Origin: Ktedonobacterales bacterium
GTDB lineage: Bacteria; Chloroflexota; Ktedonobacteria; Ktedonobacterales; JADMIN01
Assembly: GCA_025935235.1 (NCBI GenBank)
Contig: JAICVT010000111.1
Coordinates: 1-11,222, forward strand
Direction of reading: 5' to 3'
Length of the DNA stretch: 11,222 nt
Both the position numbers and the translations under genes were made by a program. Positions 1 to 6,348 of the stretch are shown one piece after another. A model generated the notes under the pieces. The model worked only from the letters and a program-made list of their open reading frames with translations. It had not been told where the DNA came from and ran no database searches. Every line of letters begins with the position of its first letter. Within the stretch, counting starts at the first letter, position 1.

Positions 1-234
1 GTTGTTCGGATCGTTCGCCGCAGTGTAGGTAAAGACATCTCCAATAGGAAGCCCTTTGGACTTTAGGCCAGCCACAATTTGATCTGCTGACTGCCCTGCA
101 TGCGGCACAGAAGGCGTCGCGGTTGCTTTTGGCGTCGCCGTTGCGCTGGCTGACGCTGCGCCACCACCGCAGCCTGACAACAAAAGAACGCAGACGAACG
201 TAGCTGCCGCCACTACTCCCTTGCGGACTCTCAT
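1..234 (-). CDS. Lipoprotein, N-terminal part (3' end outside window)
   Basis: Reading leftward from an ATG at 234, the frame is open to the window edge (78 codons seen). The first 22 residues are a lipoprotein signal: basic MRVRK, a hydrophobic stretch, then the lipobox LSGC with the lipidated cysteine at residue 22. A Gly/Ala/Ser/Thr-rich linker follows, as is usual for an exported protein tethered to the outer face of the membrane. The visible mature part (residues 48-78, with a GLPIGDVFTYTA segment and an NDPNN end) resembles small secreted proteins of unknown function that I recall from Chloroflexota and Actinomycetota; this is recollection, not a search result. An AAAGG lies about 8 bases before the ATG. 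Base composition is less GC-rich than the neighbouring genes. The lipoprotein call is firm; the function is unknown. Confidence 0.8.
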   Translation of the reverse strand, partial: MRVRKGVVAAATFVCVLLLSGCGGGAASASATATPKATATPSVPHAGQSADQIVAGLKSKGLPIGDVFTYTAANDPNN

Positions 235-283
235 CTTCCAGACCTTTCTCACTACCTGACTGTGTATTTACGCCTGCCAACTC

Positions 284-312
284 ATTCTATACTAGCGGAC
301 GTCATTAACCAA
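284..312 (-). promoter_or_regulatory. Possible promoter of the lipoprotein gene
   Basis: On the minus strand, TTGGTT (307-312) is followed after 17 bases by TAGAAT (284-289), which matches the TATAAT consensus at five of six positions. It would start a transcript near 277, giving a leader of about 40 bases. The -35 box is poor, so this is only a candidate. Confidence 0.3.
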
Positions 313-434
313 GGGTTGTGAATGCAATATAGTAACGCTACCTTGAGCCGCTTCTCCCCTTGTTTGACCGAACTGACTCGGCTCTCCGGCCATCTCAGGT
401 CATTCCCCTATAGCGTCATCGCGCGAGCGCCGCA

Positions 435-440
435 TACAAT
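435..440 (+). promoter_or_regulatory. Possible -10 box for the ctaG operon
   Basis: TACAAT matches the -10 consensus at five of six positions and lies about 105 bases before the ctaG start. No good -35 box is visible at the normal distance. If used, transcription would begin near 447 and the leader would include the short open frame at 459-527. Confidence 0.22.
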
Positions 441-545
441 AGGAGCGATGATGTGCGAATGACACTGCGCGTCCCGGGCGCCTTGCGGCTGGAGCTGTGG
501 GCGCGTGGGACGCCTGAAGATGCCTGAAAGCGAAGCCCTGACGCG

Positions 546-1484
546 ATGACTCCTTTCACTCTGGCCAGCGCAGCGCATGGCGCTGAACACGTCCCCAATC
601 TCTGGCTGGCATGGACGCTGGACCCCACGCTGCTGATTGGCCTGGCGCTGATTCTCGGCGGTTACCTCTATGCCATCGGCCCGGCGCGGCGGCGCTGGAG
701 CCTGGGCGAGCCAGCCAGCCGCGCGCAGGTGACATGTTTCGTCTTGGGCTGGGTGACGCTGGCGCTGGCGCTTGTCTCGCCGCTCGATCCGCTGGGCGAC
801 GAGTATCTCTTCAGCGCGCACATGATCCAGCACATGATGATCGCGGTGGTCGCGCCGCCGCTGCTGCTGCTGGGCATTCCGCGCTGGCTGGCCGAGCTGC
901 CGCTACGCAACGCGGGTCTGCGGATGGTGGCGCGCTGGCTGGCGAACCCGATCGTTGCGTTCGGTGTCTTCCAGGCCGACATCTGGCTGTGGCATGCCCC
1001 CGCGCTCTATGACCTGACGCTCGCCAGCGAGGGCGTCCACATCCTGGAGCATCTCACCTTCCTGATTTTCGGCCTGATGTACTGGTTGCCGATCCTCAGC
1101 CCCACGCCGCTGATCCCGCGCATCGGGCGTGGCTTCGCGGTGCTCTATCTGTTCATCGGCTGCCAGCCGATGGTGGCGCTGGGCGCGCTGTTGACCTTCG
1201 CGGCCCACCCGCTCTACGCGCCCTATGTGGATGCGCCGCGCGTCTGGGGGCTCTCGCCACTCGGCGATCAGCAGTTGGGCGGGCTGATTATGTGGCTGCC
1301 CACCAATATCCCCTACCTGATCGCGCTGAGCGCCGCGTTCTTCCTGTGGGTGGGCGAGCGCGACCGCGCCGAGCGTGAGGCGGCGGGCGAATTCGACGTA
1401 GAAGCTGAGATGACCGAGGTCATCTGTGACGGCGGCGACATGGCGACCCAGCCGTCGCCACAGGCCGCTTCGTCGGCGGAATAG
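546..1484 (+). CDS. ctaG: Cytochrome c oxidase assembly factor, caa3-type CtaG family
   Basis: A 312-residue polytopic membrane protein of the caa3_CtaG family, which is needed to build active heme-copper cytochrome oxidase, probably by helping copper insertion. About seven hydrophobic segments are visible (roughly 27-45, 62-80, 94-110, 133-152, 168-185, 197-219 and 255-280). Family hallmarks are the SPLDPLGD loop (78-85) followed by AHMIQHMM with His92 and His96, a WLWHAP motif (His150), HILEHL (His165 and His169), an AAHPLY segment (His221) and DQQLGGLIMW (251-260). The several membrane-embedded histidines could bind metal. The C-terminal 35 residues are acidic and then Ser/Ala-rich, probably cytoplasmic. 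No strong ribosome-binding site precedes the ATG. The next gene follows after 27 bases, and two thiol-redox genes complete the run, which suits work on copper or cysteine chemistry outside the membrane. No oxidase subunit gene lies in the window. Confidence 0.88.
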   Translation: MTPFTLASAAHGAEHVPNLWLAWTLDPTLLIGLALILGGYLYAIGPARRRWSLGEPASRAQVTCFVLGWVTLALALVSPLDPLGDEYLFSAHMIQHMMIAVVAPPLLLLGIPRWLAELPLRNAGLRMVARWLANPIVAFGVFQADIWLWHAPALYDLTLASEGVHILEHLTFLIFGLMYWLPILSPTPLIPRIGRGFAVLYLFIGCQPMVALGALLTFAAHPLYAPYVDAPRVWGLSPLGDQQLGGLIMWLPTNIPYLIALSAAFFLWVGERDRAEREAAGEFDVEAEMTEVICDGGDMATQPSPQAASSAE

Positions 1485-1511
1485 TCCCACAGGAGGCAGC
1501 GAGAGTAGACG

Positions 1512-2666
1512 ATGGCCAAAGCGAAACGCCAGCCACAGCGACCCCAGCCGAAGCGCCCCGCATCGAACGGCGCGGGCGGCGCGCCAGCCAGCGGCGCCAG
1601 CCAGGCGCGGCAGCCGGGCGCCGTGACGCCCGCGAAGCCCGCTCCGCCGAAGTCCGCTCCAGCCGCGAAACCAAATCCCTCCATTTCCGCTCGATCAAGC
1701 TCGACGGCGGGCGGCGCGGCTGGCTCGTCGCGGCTGGCGGCCATCCGGCAGGCTGCGGGAACTGGCGGCTCGCGAGGCAGCGCGCAGGGTGGCGCCAGGG
1801 GTGGCTCGGCGGCGAGACGCCCACAGGTCAGCCGCTATGCCGCACCGCCGTGGTGGCGGCGCAACCTCTTCACGCTGGGAACGGTCGGCGTGGTGGTCAT
1901 TCTGATCGTCGCCTTCATCATCTTCGCCCAGATCCAGAACCAGAAGGCCTCGGTGGGCATCGGCGATCCCGCGCCAGCCTCGGTCATCCACGATGCCACC
2001 CACGTCTCGCCGACGGTCTTCGCCAAGGTGGGCGCCGGGACCGCGCTGAAGGTCTTTCAGGCGACGCCGAAGGGAACCGCGCCGCTGACCGCCAACGGCA
2101 AGCCAGAGATCGTCTATATTGGCGCGGAGTGGTGTCCATTCTGCGCGGCGACCCGCTGGTCAACAGTGGTGGCGCTGAGCCGCTTTGGCTCGTTCAGCGG
2201 GCTGACGTTGATGCGCTCGTCCAGCACAGATACATTCCCCAACACGGCGACCTTCTCGTTCCGCAACACCACCTATACCAGCCAATACATCATTTTCAGC
2301 CCGACCGAGGACGCCGACCGCAACGGCGCCAGGCTCGCCACGCCGGGGACATCCGCCGCGCATGCGCTGGCGACCTATGACATCCCGCCCTACACCACCC
2401 AGGCGGGCGGTGTTCCGTTTATGAGCTATGGCAACCAATACGTGACGACCAGCGGGCTGTATGAGCCGAAGATGTTGCAAGGGCTGACCTGGCAGCAGAT
2501 CGCCTCCGACTTGAATGATCCCAATGGCGACGTGGCACAAGCCATCGTAGGCGGCGCCAATCTGCAGACCGCCGCCATCTGCAAGCTGACCAACAATCAG
2601 CCGGGCAATGTGTGCGGAACGCCCGTCATCCAGCAGCTCGAAGCGACGCTGCCGCAGGCCAAGTAG
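1512..2666 (+). CDS. Membrane-anchored thioredoxin-like protein (DUF929 family)
   Basis: A 384-residue protein in three parts. Residues 1-110 are a low-complexity, positively charged Ala/Pro/Gly/Ser/Arg/Lys tail. Residues 118-140 form a single membrane helix, so the rest should lie outside the membrane (positive-inside rule). Residues 145-384 form a DUF929-type thioredoxin-like domain: a hydrophobic strand IVYIGAE leads into WCPFC (Cys208 and Cys211) at a helix start, the layout of a thioredoxin-fold active site. GGVPF (Pro302) sits where the cis-proline loop is expected. A second cysteine pair, Cys357 and Cys368, near the C-terminus may form a structural or relay disulfide. By analogy with DsbA, it probably makes or exchanges disulfides in exported proteins and is reoxidised by the VKOR encoded 30 bases downstream. 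AGGAGG lies at 1491-1496 and a closer GAGAG at 1501-1505. The long disordered tail is unusual. A role in copper-site maturation beside CtaG is possible but inferred. Confidence 0.8.
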   Translation: MAKAKRQPQRPQPKRPASNGAGGAPASGASQARQPGAVTPAKPAPPKSAPAAKPNPSISARSSSTAGGAAGSSRLAAIRQAAGTGGSRGSAQGGARGGSAARRPQVSRYAAPPWWRRNLFTLGTVGVVVILIVAFIIFAQIQNQKASVGIGDPAPASVIHDATHVSPTVFAKVGAGTALKVFQATPKGTAPLTANGKPEIVYIGAEWCPFCAATRWSTVVALSRFGSFSGLTLMRSSSTDTFPNTATFSFRNTTYTSQYIIFSPTEDADRNGARLATPGTSAAHALATYDIPPYTTQAGGVPFMSYGNQYVTTSGLYEPKMLQGLTWQQIASDLNDPNGDVAQAIVGGANLQTAAICKLTNNQPGNVCGTPVIQQLEATLPQAK

Positions 2667-2696
2667 CCGCAACAGAGCGCAATAGAGGAGGCCACC

Positions 2697-3404
2697 GTGA
2701 CGATGGAGAGAACAGCGACCCCGCGCGAAGAGGCGTCCGCCGAGACGCCGATCAATCGGCTGCTGACCCTGGCTCGCCAGCAGCCGGGGCTGACGGCGCT
2801 GCTGCTGATGGCAGTGGTGGGGCTGGGCGTCTCGATCTACCTCACCATCGTCCACTATGACAGCGCGGTGCAACTGGTCTGCAACACGACTGGACTGATC
2901 AACTGCCAGGACGTGACGACCAGCGCCTATTCGGTCATCCCCGGTACGACCATCCCAATCACCATCCCCGGCATGCTGTGGTTCCTGGCGCTGGGCGCGC
3001 TGGCGTTCGTGGGGCTGCGCTGGGCGGCGCGCGATGAGGCGGAGGACCCGCGCCTGCGCGTCACGACGCTGGGGCTGACGGTCGCCGGGCTGGCCTTCGT
3101 CATCTACCTCGTCTTCTGCGAGATCGTGCTGGTGCAGCGCATCTGCGAGTGGTGTACCGTCGTGCATCTGCTGACGCTGGCCTCCTTCCTGATCGCGCTG
3201 ACGCGCTGGCAGCGCCGCGATGAGCCAGCGTTCGAGGCGCCCGCCCCCGCTGGCCGCGCCGCGCACAGCGGCTCTAGCGGTTCCAGTGGCTCCGTGCGCC
3301 AGAGCGCCGCCAGCCAGCTCTCGCCCTCTGGCCGCCATGCGCCGCACTCGCTCTCACGCCGCACCCGCCGCTCGCTCAACCGCCGCTCGCCAGTGGGGCG
3401 CTAG
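2697..3404 (+). CDS. Vitamin K epoxide reductase (VKOR) family protein
   Basis: A 235-residue integral membrane quinone-coupled thiol oxidase of the VKOR family. Bacterial members regenerate oxidised DsbA-like partners and pass electrons to quinone, replacing DsbB. The protein has four or five hydrophobic segments (about 32-52, 88-106, 122-142 and 154-170). The family cysteines are present: Cys62 and Cys70 in the first loop, followed by the conserved serine region (Ser76, AYSVIPG), and the active CxxC as CEWC (Cys150 and Cys153) just before a membrane helix. The GTG start at 2697 is preferred over the ATG at 2703 because GAGGAGG (2685-2691) is 5 bases before GTG and 11 before ATG. The last 55 residues are a Ser/Arg/Pro-rich basic tail, presumably cytoplasmic, and not part of the VKOR core. 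There is no fused thioredoxin domain; the separate thioredoxin-like protein just upstream is the likely partner. Confidence 0.9.
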   Translation: MTMERTATPREEASAETPINRLLTLARQQPGLTALLLMAVVGLGVSIYLTIVHYDSAVQLVCNTTGLINCQDVTTSAYSVIPGTTIPITIPGMLWFLALGALAFVGLRWAARDEAEDPRLRVTTLGLTVAGLAFVIYLVFCEIVLVQRICEWCTVVHLLTLASFLIALTRWQRRDEPAFEAPAPAGRAAHSGSSGSSGSVRQSAASQLSPSGRHAPHSLSRRTRRSLNRRSPVGR

Positions 3405-4210
3405 AGCAGAGCCAATAGGTCTTGCGCCAGCGCGGCTACCGACTCGGCGACGGTATCCGGATCATCCAGTGGCACCACCGCAATGCCAGCGAGTTGTGAG
3501 CCACGCTGGGCTCCCGTCCCGAACAACTCGCGGAGGTAGCCCAGCGCCTCGGCGGTGACAAGAGCAGAGCGGGCGTCCAAGCGAAGCGCCGCGAGGCGCT
3601 CGCTCAGTGTTTCGGGCGAAGACACCATCAGGAGCCGATAGATGTCGAGCGCATCTTTGGGCTTCTGGCGCCTGGGATCCTCTATCCTCTCCGCCACTTT
3701 GTGCAATTTGGCCACCAGCAGCGCGGCAGGTCCAGCGACCAGCATCTCCGCGCGGTGGGGATCAATGTCATCGAGCGCGGTGATGACCATCGGGGCATGG
3801 TCAACGAGCGCCGCCTCCAATCCACGCGCTTTGCGAGCGGCGCGCTTGCCGTGGATGTCGCCAAGGTCGGCCCCGCGTCTGCCCGTGCCCGCAACAGACG
3901 CAGGGACCTGCAAATCGACTTCAATGCCATTGCGGCTGCTCTCCCAGATGCCAGGTTGATCGCGCGGGCTGAATCCAGCGGCTTGCAGCGCATCGGCGAG
4001 CGCAGGGGCTGACTTGAGCAACGCGGGGTCAATCGCCAGATCAGCGTCAAATGTCGCGGCAGCGACCGCTATCTCCAGAGCGCCTGTATGCAGGTAGATC
4101 GCCTGGGCGCCGACGAGAATGAGGGCGTCACGCTGCTCCGCAAGCGCGTCCAGCGCATCGAGCAACACGCGGCGCGCCAGGGTGTAGCGTTCATAGTCGC
4201 TGCCAGTCAT
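3401..4210 (-). CDS. AbiEii-like nucleotidyltransferase, probable toxin of a type IV TA pair
   Basis: A 269-residue protein with a minimal nucleotidyltransferase (pol beta-type) signature. LVGAQAIYLHTG (32-43) corresponds to the usual Gly-Gly/Ala motif, FDADLAID (54-61) supplies Asp55 and Asp57, and IEVDL (96-100) supplies the third acidic residue, Asp99. Further on come GPAALLVAKLHKVAER (Lys168, Lys171, Arg175) and KPKDALDIYRLL (Lys185, Asp186, Asp189), a K...KDxxD arrangement typical of AbiEii-like proteins. AbiEii toxins transfer nucleotides to an acceptor such as tRNA and stop growth; the acceptor here is unknown. The gene overlaps the end of the AbiEi-like gene by 20 bases. It has its own GGAGGG (4219-4224) eight bases before ATG, so translation is both coupled and well initiated. 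Its stop overlaps that of the converging VKOR gene. All catalytic residues seem intact. A housekeeping nucleotidyltransferase is the alternative, but the upstream partner argues for a toxin. Confidence 0.75.
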   Translation of the reverse strand: MTGSDYERYTLARRVLLDALDALAEQRDALILVGAQAIYLHTGALEIAVAAATFDADLAIDPALLKSAPALADALQAAGFSPRDQPGIWESSRNGIEVDLQVPASVAGTGRRGADLGDIHGKRAARKARGLEAALVDHAPMVITALDDIDPHRAEMLVAGPAALLVAKLHKVAERIEDPRRQKPKDALDIYRLLMVSSPETLSERLAALRLDARSALVTAEALGYLRELFGTGAQRGSQLAGIAVVPLDDPDTVAESVAALAQDLLALL

Positions 4211-5306
4211 CGCGATGTCCCTCCATCCAGCGCAAGAGTTGTTGCCCTTCTTCGGGGCTGCGGCCTGGGCCTGTCAGCAGATCGGCGGCGATCTGCGTCG
4301 GCGCAGCATATTCGATGTCGGCCTGGCGGATCGTGCGCTCGAACACCACGCTATCGAATGGCTCAAGTAGCAAGACGTTCGCGCCGCGTTCGACCTCACG
4401 CAGGCGCAGCTCCTCTTTCGCACGTGCGATGTCGCGCACGTAGATAGCGGCCAGACGCGGCGGCGCATAGGGAGCTATGCGCGCGGCGGCGAGCGATCCC
4501 GTCAGGACGTATGGCTCGCTGGCGCCGCGTAGTTTTTCGATCAGCGCATCCAGACCGCGCGGCTCCAGACACGCCTCCACTCGATTCGACCGAATGAGCG
4601 AATAGTCTTGTGTCCAGCGTTCGACTACCTGGGTGACGGAAACCGCCAGCACCGCCCCGCGATCGCTGCGCTCCAGCAGCGCCTCCTGTTCGAGCAACCG
4701 CGCGACACGCGAGATGACGGATGCTGGCGTCCGTGCCTTCTCCGCCAACTCTCGAATGCCGAATGGTGGGCGAAAGTCGCAGAGCGCACGTACCGCCCGA
4801 CCAGCCGTAGGTCCTTTGAGGGAGCGGAGCGATCGCGGCTCGTACCAGGGATTCGCCCTGGCGCCGATGCCTTCGATGTAGAGCGCGGGGCGATCAAGGC
4901 GCAGCAGCAGATTTCCCGTGGCGTCAGCGTAATTGAGGCCCGATTCCGCCAGCAGAGCGCGAACGCGTGGCGCGAGGTAGGGAGTCAGGAGGAGCTTGCC
5001 ACCTCGCCCATCGGACGCCATTGTTCCAGCCTGCGCGACAAGCAACGCGATGTCCGCCGTATTGATGCCCAGACGCCTCTTCACCTCAACGTCAATGGCT
5101 CCCGATGAACCATCTGGCGCCGTCAGCGTCAGGCGCGCATCCGCTACCCTCTTCGCAGAGGCCAGTTTACCCGCCTCGATGAGAGCTATCTGCCACGTCG
5201 CAGGCAGGCGCGCCCGCACGCTGTCCAGCAACATGCGTAACATGTCGCTCTCAGTGGGAGGTTGATCAGGATAGCGTTGTGTTTCTAAAATAGGCTCGTT
5301 TCTCAT
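4191..5306 (-). CDS. AbiEi-like transcriptional regulator / antitoxin (type IV TA)
   Basis: First gene of a two-gene minus-strand operon. Residue numbers are counted from an in-frame TTG at 5342; the ATG used here, at 5306, is residue 13. Residues 42-155 resemble a restriction-endonuclease-like fold: IDVEVKRR holds an E-x-K (Glu86, Lys88), and LLLTPYLAPRVRALL then LNYADATGNLLL match the Asp-x-x-Gly-Asn pattern of AbiEi_2-type antitoxins. Residues 186-240 are a winged helix-turn-helix (GIRELAEKARTPASVISRV). Residues 278-383 include YVLTGSLAA and LLLEPFDSVVFER, typical C-terminal motifs of these long AbiEi-like proteins. The probable job is to repress its own operon and neutralise the nucleotidyltransferase encoded downstream. 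The start is uncertain: TTG 5342, ATG 5306 and ATG 5243 are all in frame, and none has a strong ribosome-binding site. The candidate operator covers the ATG at 5306, hinting at a leaderless transcript or the later start. Confidence 0.72.
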   Translation of the reverse strand: MRNEPILETQRYPDQPPTESDMLRMLLDSVRARLPATWQIALIEAGKLASAKRVADARLTLTAPDGSSGAIDVEVKRRLGINTADIALLVAQAGTMASDGRGGKLLLTPYLAPRVRALLAESGLNYADATGNLLLRLDRPALYIEGIGARANPWYEPRSLRSLKGPTAGRAVRALCDFRPPFGIRELAEKARTPASVISRVARLLEQEALLERSDRGAVLAVSVTQVVERWTQDYSLIRSNRVEACLEPRGLDALIEKLRGASEPYVLTGSLAAARIAPYAPPRLAAIYVRDIARAKEELRLREVERGANVLLLEPFDSVVFERTIRQADIEYAAPTQIAADLLTGPGRSPEEGQQLLRWMEGHRDDWQRL

Positions 5307-5333
5307 GGCGAGAAACGTAGCATAATCCGAAAC
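5281..5333. promoter_or_regulatory. Four-half-site symmetrical operator candidate of the AbiE operon
   Basis: A perfect 8-bp inverted repeat, CGTTTCTC (5297-5304) and GAGAAACG (5310-5317), is separated by 5 bases. It is flanked by further half-sites, GTTTC at 5281-5285 and GAAAC at 5329-5333. All four are exactly symmetrical about base 5307, and neighbouring half-sites are 17 bases apart on each side. The outer sites extend imperfectly to TTGTGTTTC and GAAACAAAC. AbiEi antitoxins are known to repress their operons by binding inverted repeats at the promoter, so this is most likely the autoregulatory operator. It covers the 5' end of the AbiEi-like gene and ends 16 bases short of the plus-strand promoter of the thioesterase gene. 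Confidence 0.6.
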
Positions 5334-5349
5334 AAACTGCAAGAGCCGT

Positions 5350-5379
5350 TTGACAGCCGCGCGCCGCCGCGCCTACACT
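5350..5379 (+). promoter_or_regulatory. Promoter of the acyl-ACP thioesterase gene
   Basis: A perfect TTGACA -35 box (5350-5355) is followed after 18 bases by TACACT (5374-5379), four of six matches to the -10 consensus. Transcription would start near 5386, giving a leader of 25-40 bases. It points away from the AbiE operon. Confidence 0.5.
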
Positions 5380-5411
5380 CCCAGAGGTGGCGCAACCGTT
5401 GGGTAGCGGCG

Positions 5412-6287
5412 ATGGAGCGAGTCATGGCGAGCAGGGATGACGCGGTGGACGAGGGGATGGAAGAGGAGACGGAGCCGCGCGGCGTGTATCGCGCGCTGGC
5501 CACGCCCGCCGAGGCGTTCCGCGACGCGCTGACCGTGCGCAGCTACGAGGTGGGGCGCGCGGGCGGCGCGCTTCCTGCGACCATCCTGCGCTATTTGGAG
5601 CATCTAGCGACCTGCGCCTCGGCCGCGCTGGGCTTCGACAACCGCTGGTATCACGAGCATCACAGCGCCTGGGTTGTGCGCGAGATGTCGCTGCTGCTGG
5701 GCGATGCGCCGCGGATAGATGATGCGCTCGATCTCGCCACCTGGGTCGCCGACTTCCGCCATGTGCAGGCCACCCGCGATTACCTCATCACCCGCGCCGA
5801 CAGTGGGCGGCTGGTGGCGCGCGCCTCGGCTCGCTGGGCCTACATCCACCGCGAGCGGCTGCTGCCGACGCGTATCCCGGTGGAGCTGACCGCGCGCATG
5901 GGGCCGTGGGGCCACGCCATGCGCCTGCGCCCGCCCGAACCGCTGCTCAGTGACGCGCCGATTGTCAGCGAGGCGCGGTTGACCGCGCGCGAGTATGAGG
6001 CCGATAGCCAGCAGCACATCAACAACTGCGTCTACCTGGACTGGCTGCATGAGGCGGCGTATCAGACCGCCGCACAGGGCGCGCTGACCGGCCAGCCGAC
6101 GCGCCTGCGCCCGCGCTTCTATCACCTCGAATACATCCGCGCCGCCCAGCCCGGCGAGGCGCTGACCATCGCCACCACCGCTCCGCTGCGCGCCCGCTCC
6201 CGCAGCGTCGGCTTCTGGCAGACCATCAGCGCCGCCGATGGCCTGGTGGCCCGCGCCTGGACGGAATGCCTGCTCGCTCGCGAGTGA
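5412..6287 (+). CDS. Acyl-ACP thioesterase (double hotdog, FatA/FatB family)
   Basis: A 291-residue protein (287 from the second ATG) that should hydrolyse acyl-ACP, or a related acyl thioester, to free fatty acid in the cytoplasm. Two hotdog domains are visible. The first (about 35-160) has the hotdog helix ILRYLEHLATCASAALGF and the strand WVVREMSLLLG. The second (about 183-290) has the helix motif ADSQQHINNCVYLDWLHEA, with Asp198, His202 and Asn204/205 matching the Asp...His-x-Asn-Asn of plant and bacterial acyl-ACP thioesterases. The Asn that plant enzymes carry two residues before the His-preceding Gln is Gln or Ser here, so details of catalysis may differ. The length fits the family. 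ATG 5424 has GGAG six bases upstream, and ATG 5412 has only a weak site, so 5424 may be the true start. A TTGACA promoter lies upstream. The HAD gene follows after 61 bases. The natural substrate is unknown. Confidence 0.82.
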   Translation: MERVMASRDDAVDEGMEEETEPRGVYRALATPAEAFRDALTVRSYEVGRAGGALPATILRYLEHLATCASAALGFDNRWYHEHHSAWVVREMSLLLGDAPRIDDALDLATWVADFRHVQATRDYLITRADSGRLVARASARWAYIHRERLLPTRIPVELTARMGPWGHAMRLRPPEPLLSDAPIVSEARLTAREYEADSQQHINNCVYLDWLHEAAYQTAAQGALTGQPTRLRPRFYHLEYIRAAQPGEALTIATTAPLRARSRSVGFWQTISAADGLVARAWTECLLARE

Positions 6288-6304
6288 CGCGCCACTGAGC
6301 GAGC
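6272..6304 (+). terminator. Hairpin over the thioesterase stop codon (possible terminator or attenuator)
   Basis: GCTCGCTC (6272-6279) pairs perfectly with GAGCGAGC (6297-6304). Inside, AGTG (6283-6286) pairs with CACT (6293-6296), leaving a 3-base bulge on one side and a 6-base loop, a 12-bp stem in total. The TGA stop lies in the stem and loop. There is no T-run after it, so a classical rho-independent terminator is doubtful; an mRNA 3'-end stabiliser or partial terminator is as likely. Confidence 0.4.
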
Positions 6305-6348
6305 GCACAGCGTTGACTGACTGAGATCATGCTCTGGAGGGAAGGGAA

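Larger units (their letters stand above)
235..545. other. Divergent intergenic region between the lipoprotein gene and ctaG
   Basis: This 311-base gap separates two divergently read genes and has no convincing long gene. Its left two thirds are AT-richer than the flanking coding DNA. It must hold the promoters for both sides; candidates are listed separately. A 22-codon open frame (459-527, ATG to TGA) lies just before ctaG in the same frame, and an AGGAG sits at 441-445 ahead of several nearby ATGs. This could be a leader peptide, or chance. I see no riboswitch or strong terminator. Confidence 0.6.

Noticed and set aside
2160..3347. Long open frame (395 codons) on the minus strand across the end of the DUF929 gene and the VKOR gene
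   Set aside because: It is rich in Arg, Gln, His and Gly with no domain motifs, as expected for the antisense frame of GC-rich coding DNA; both plus-strand genes are clearly real.
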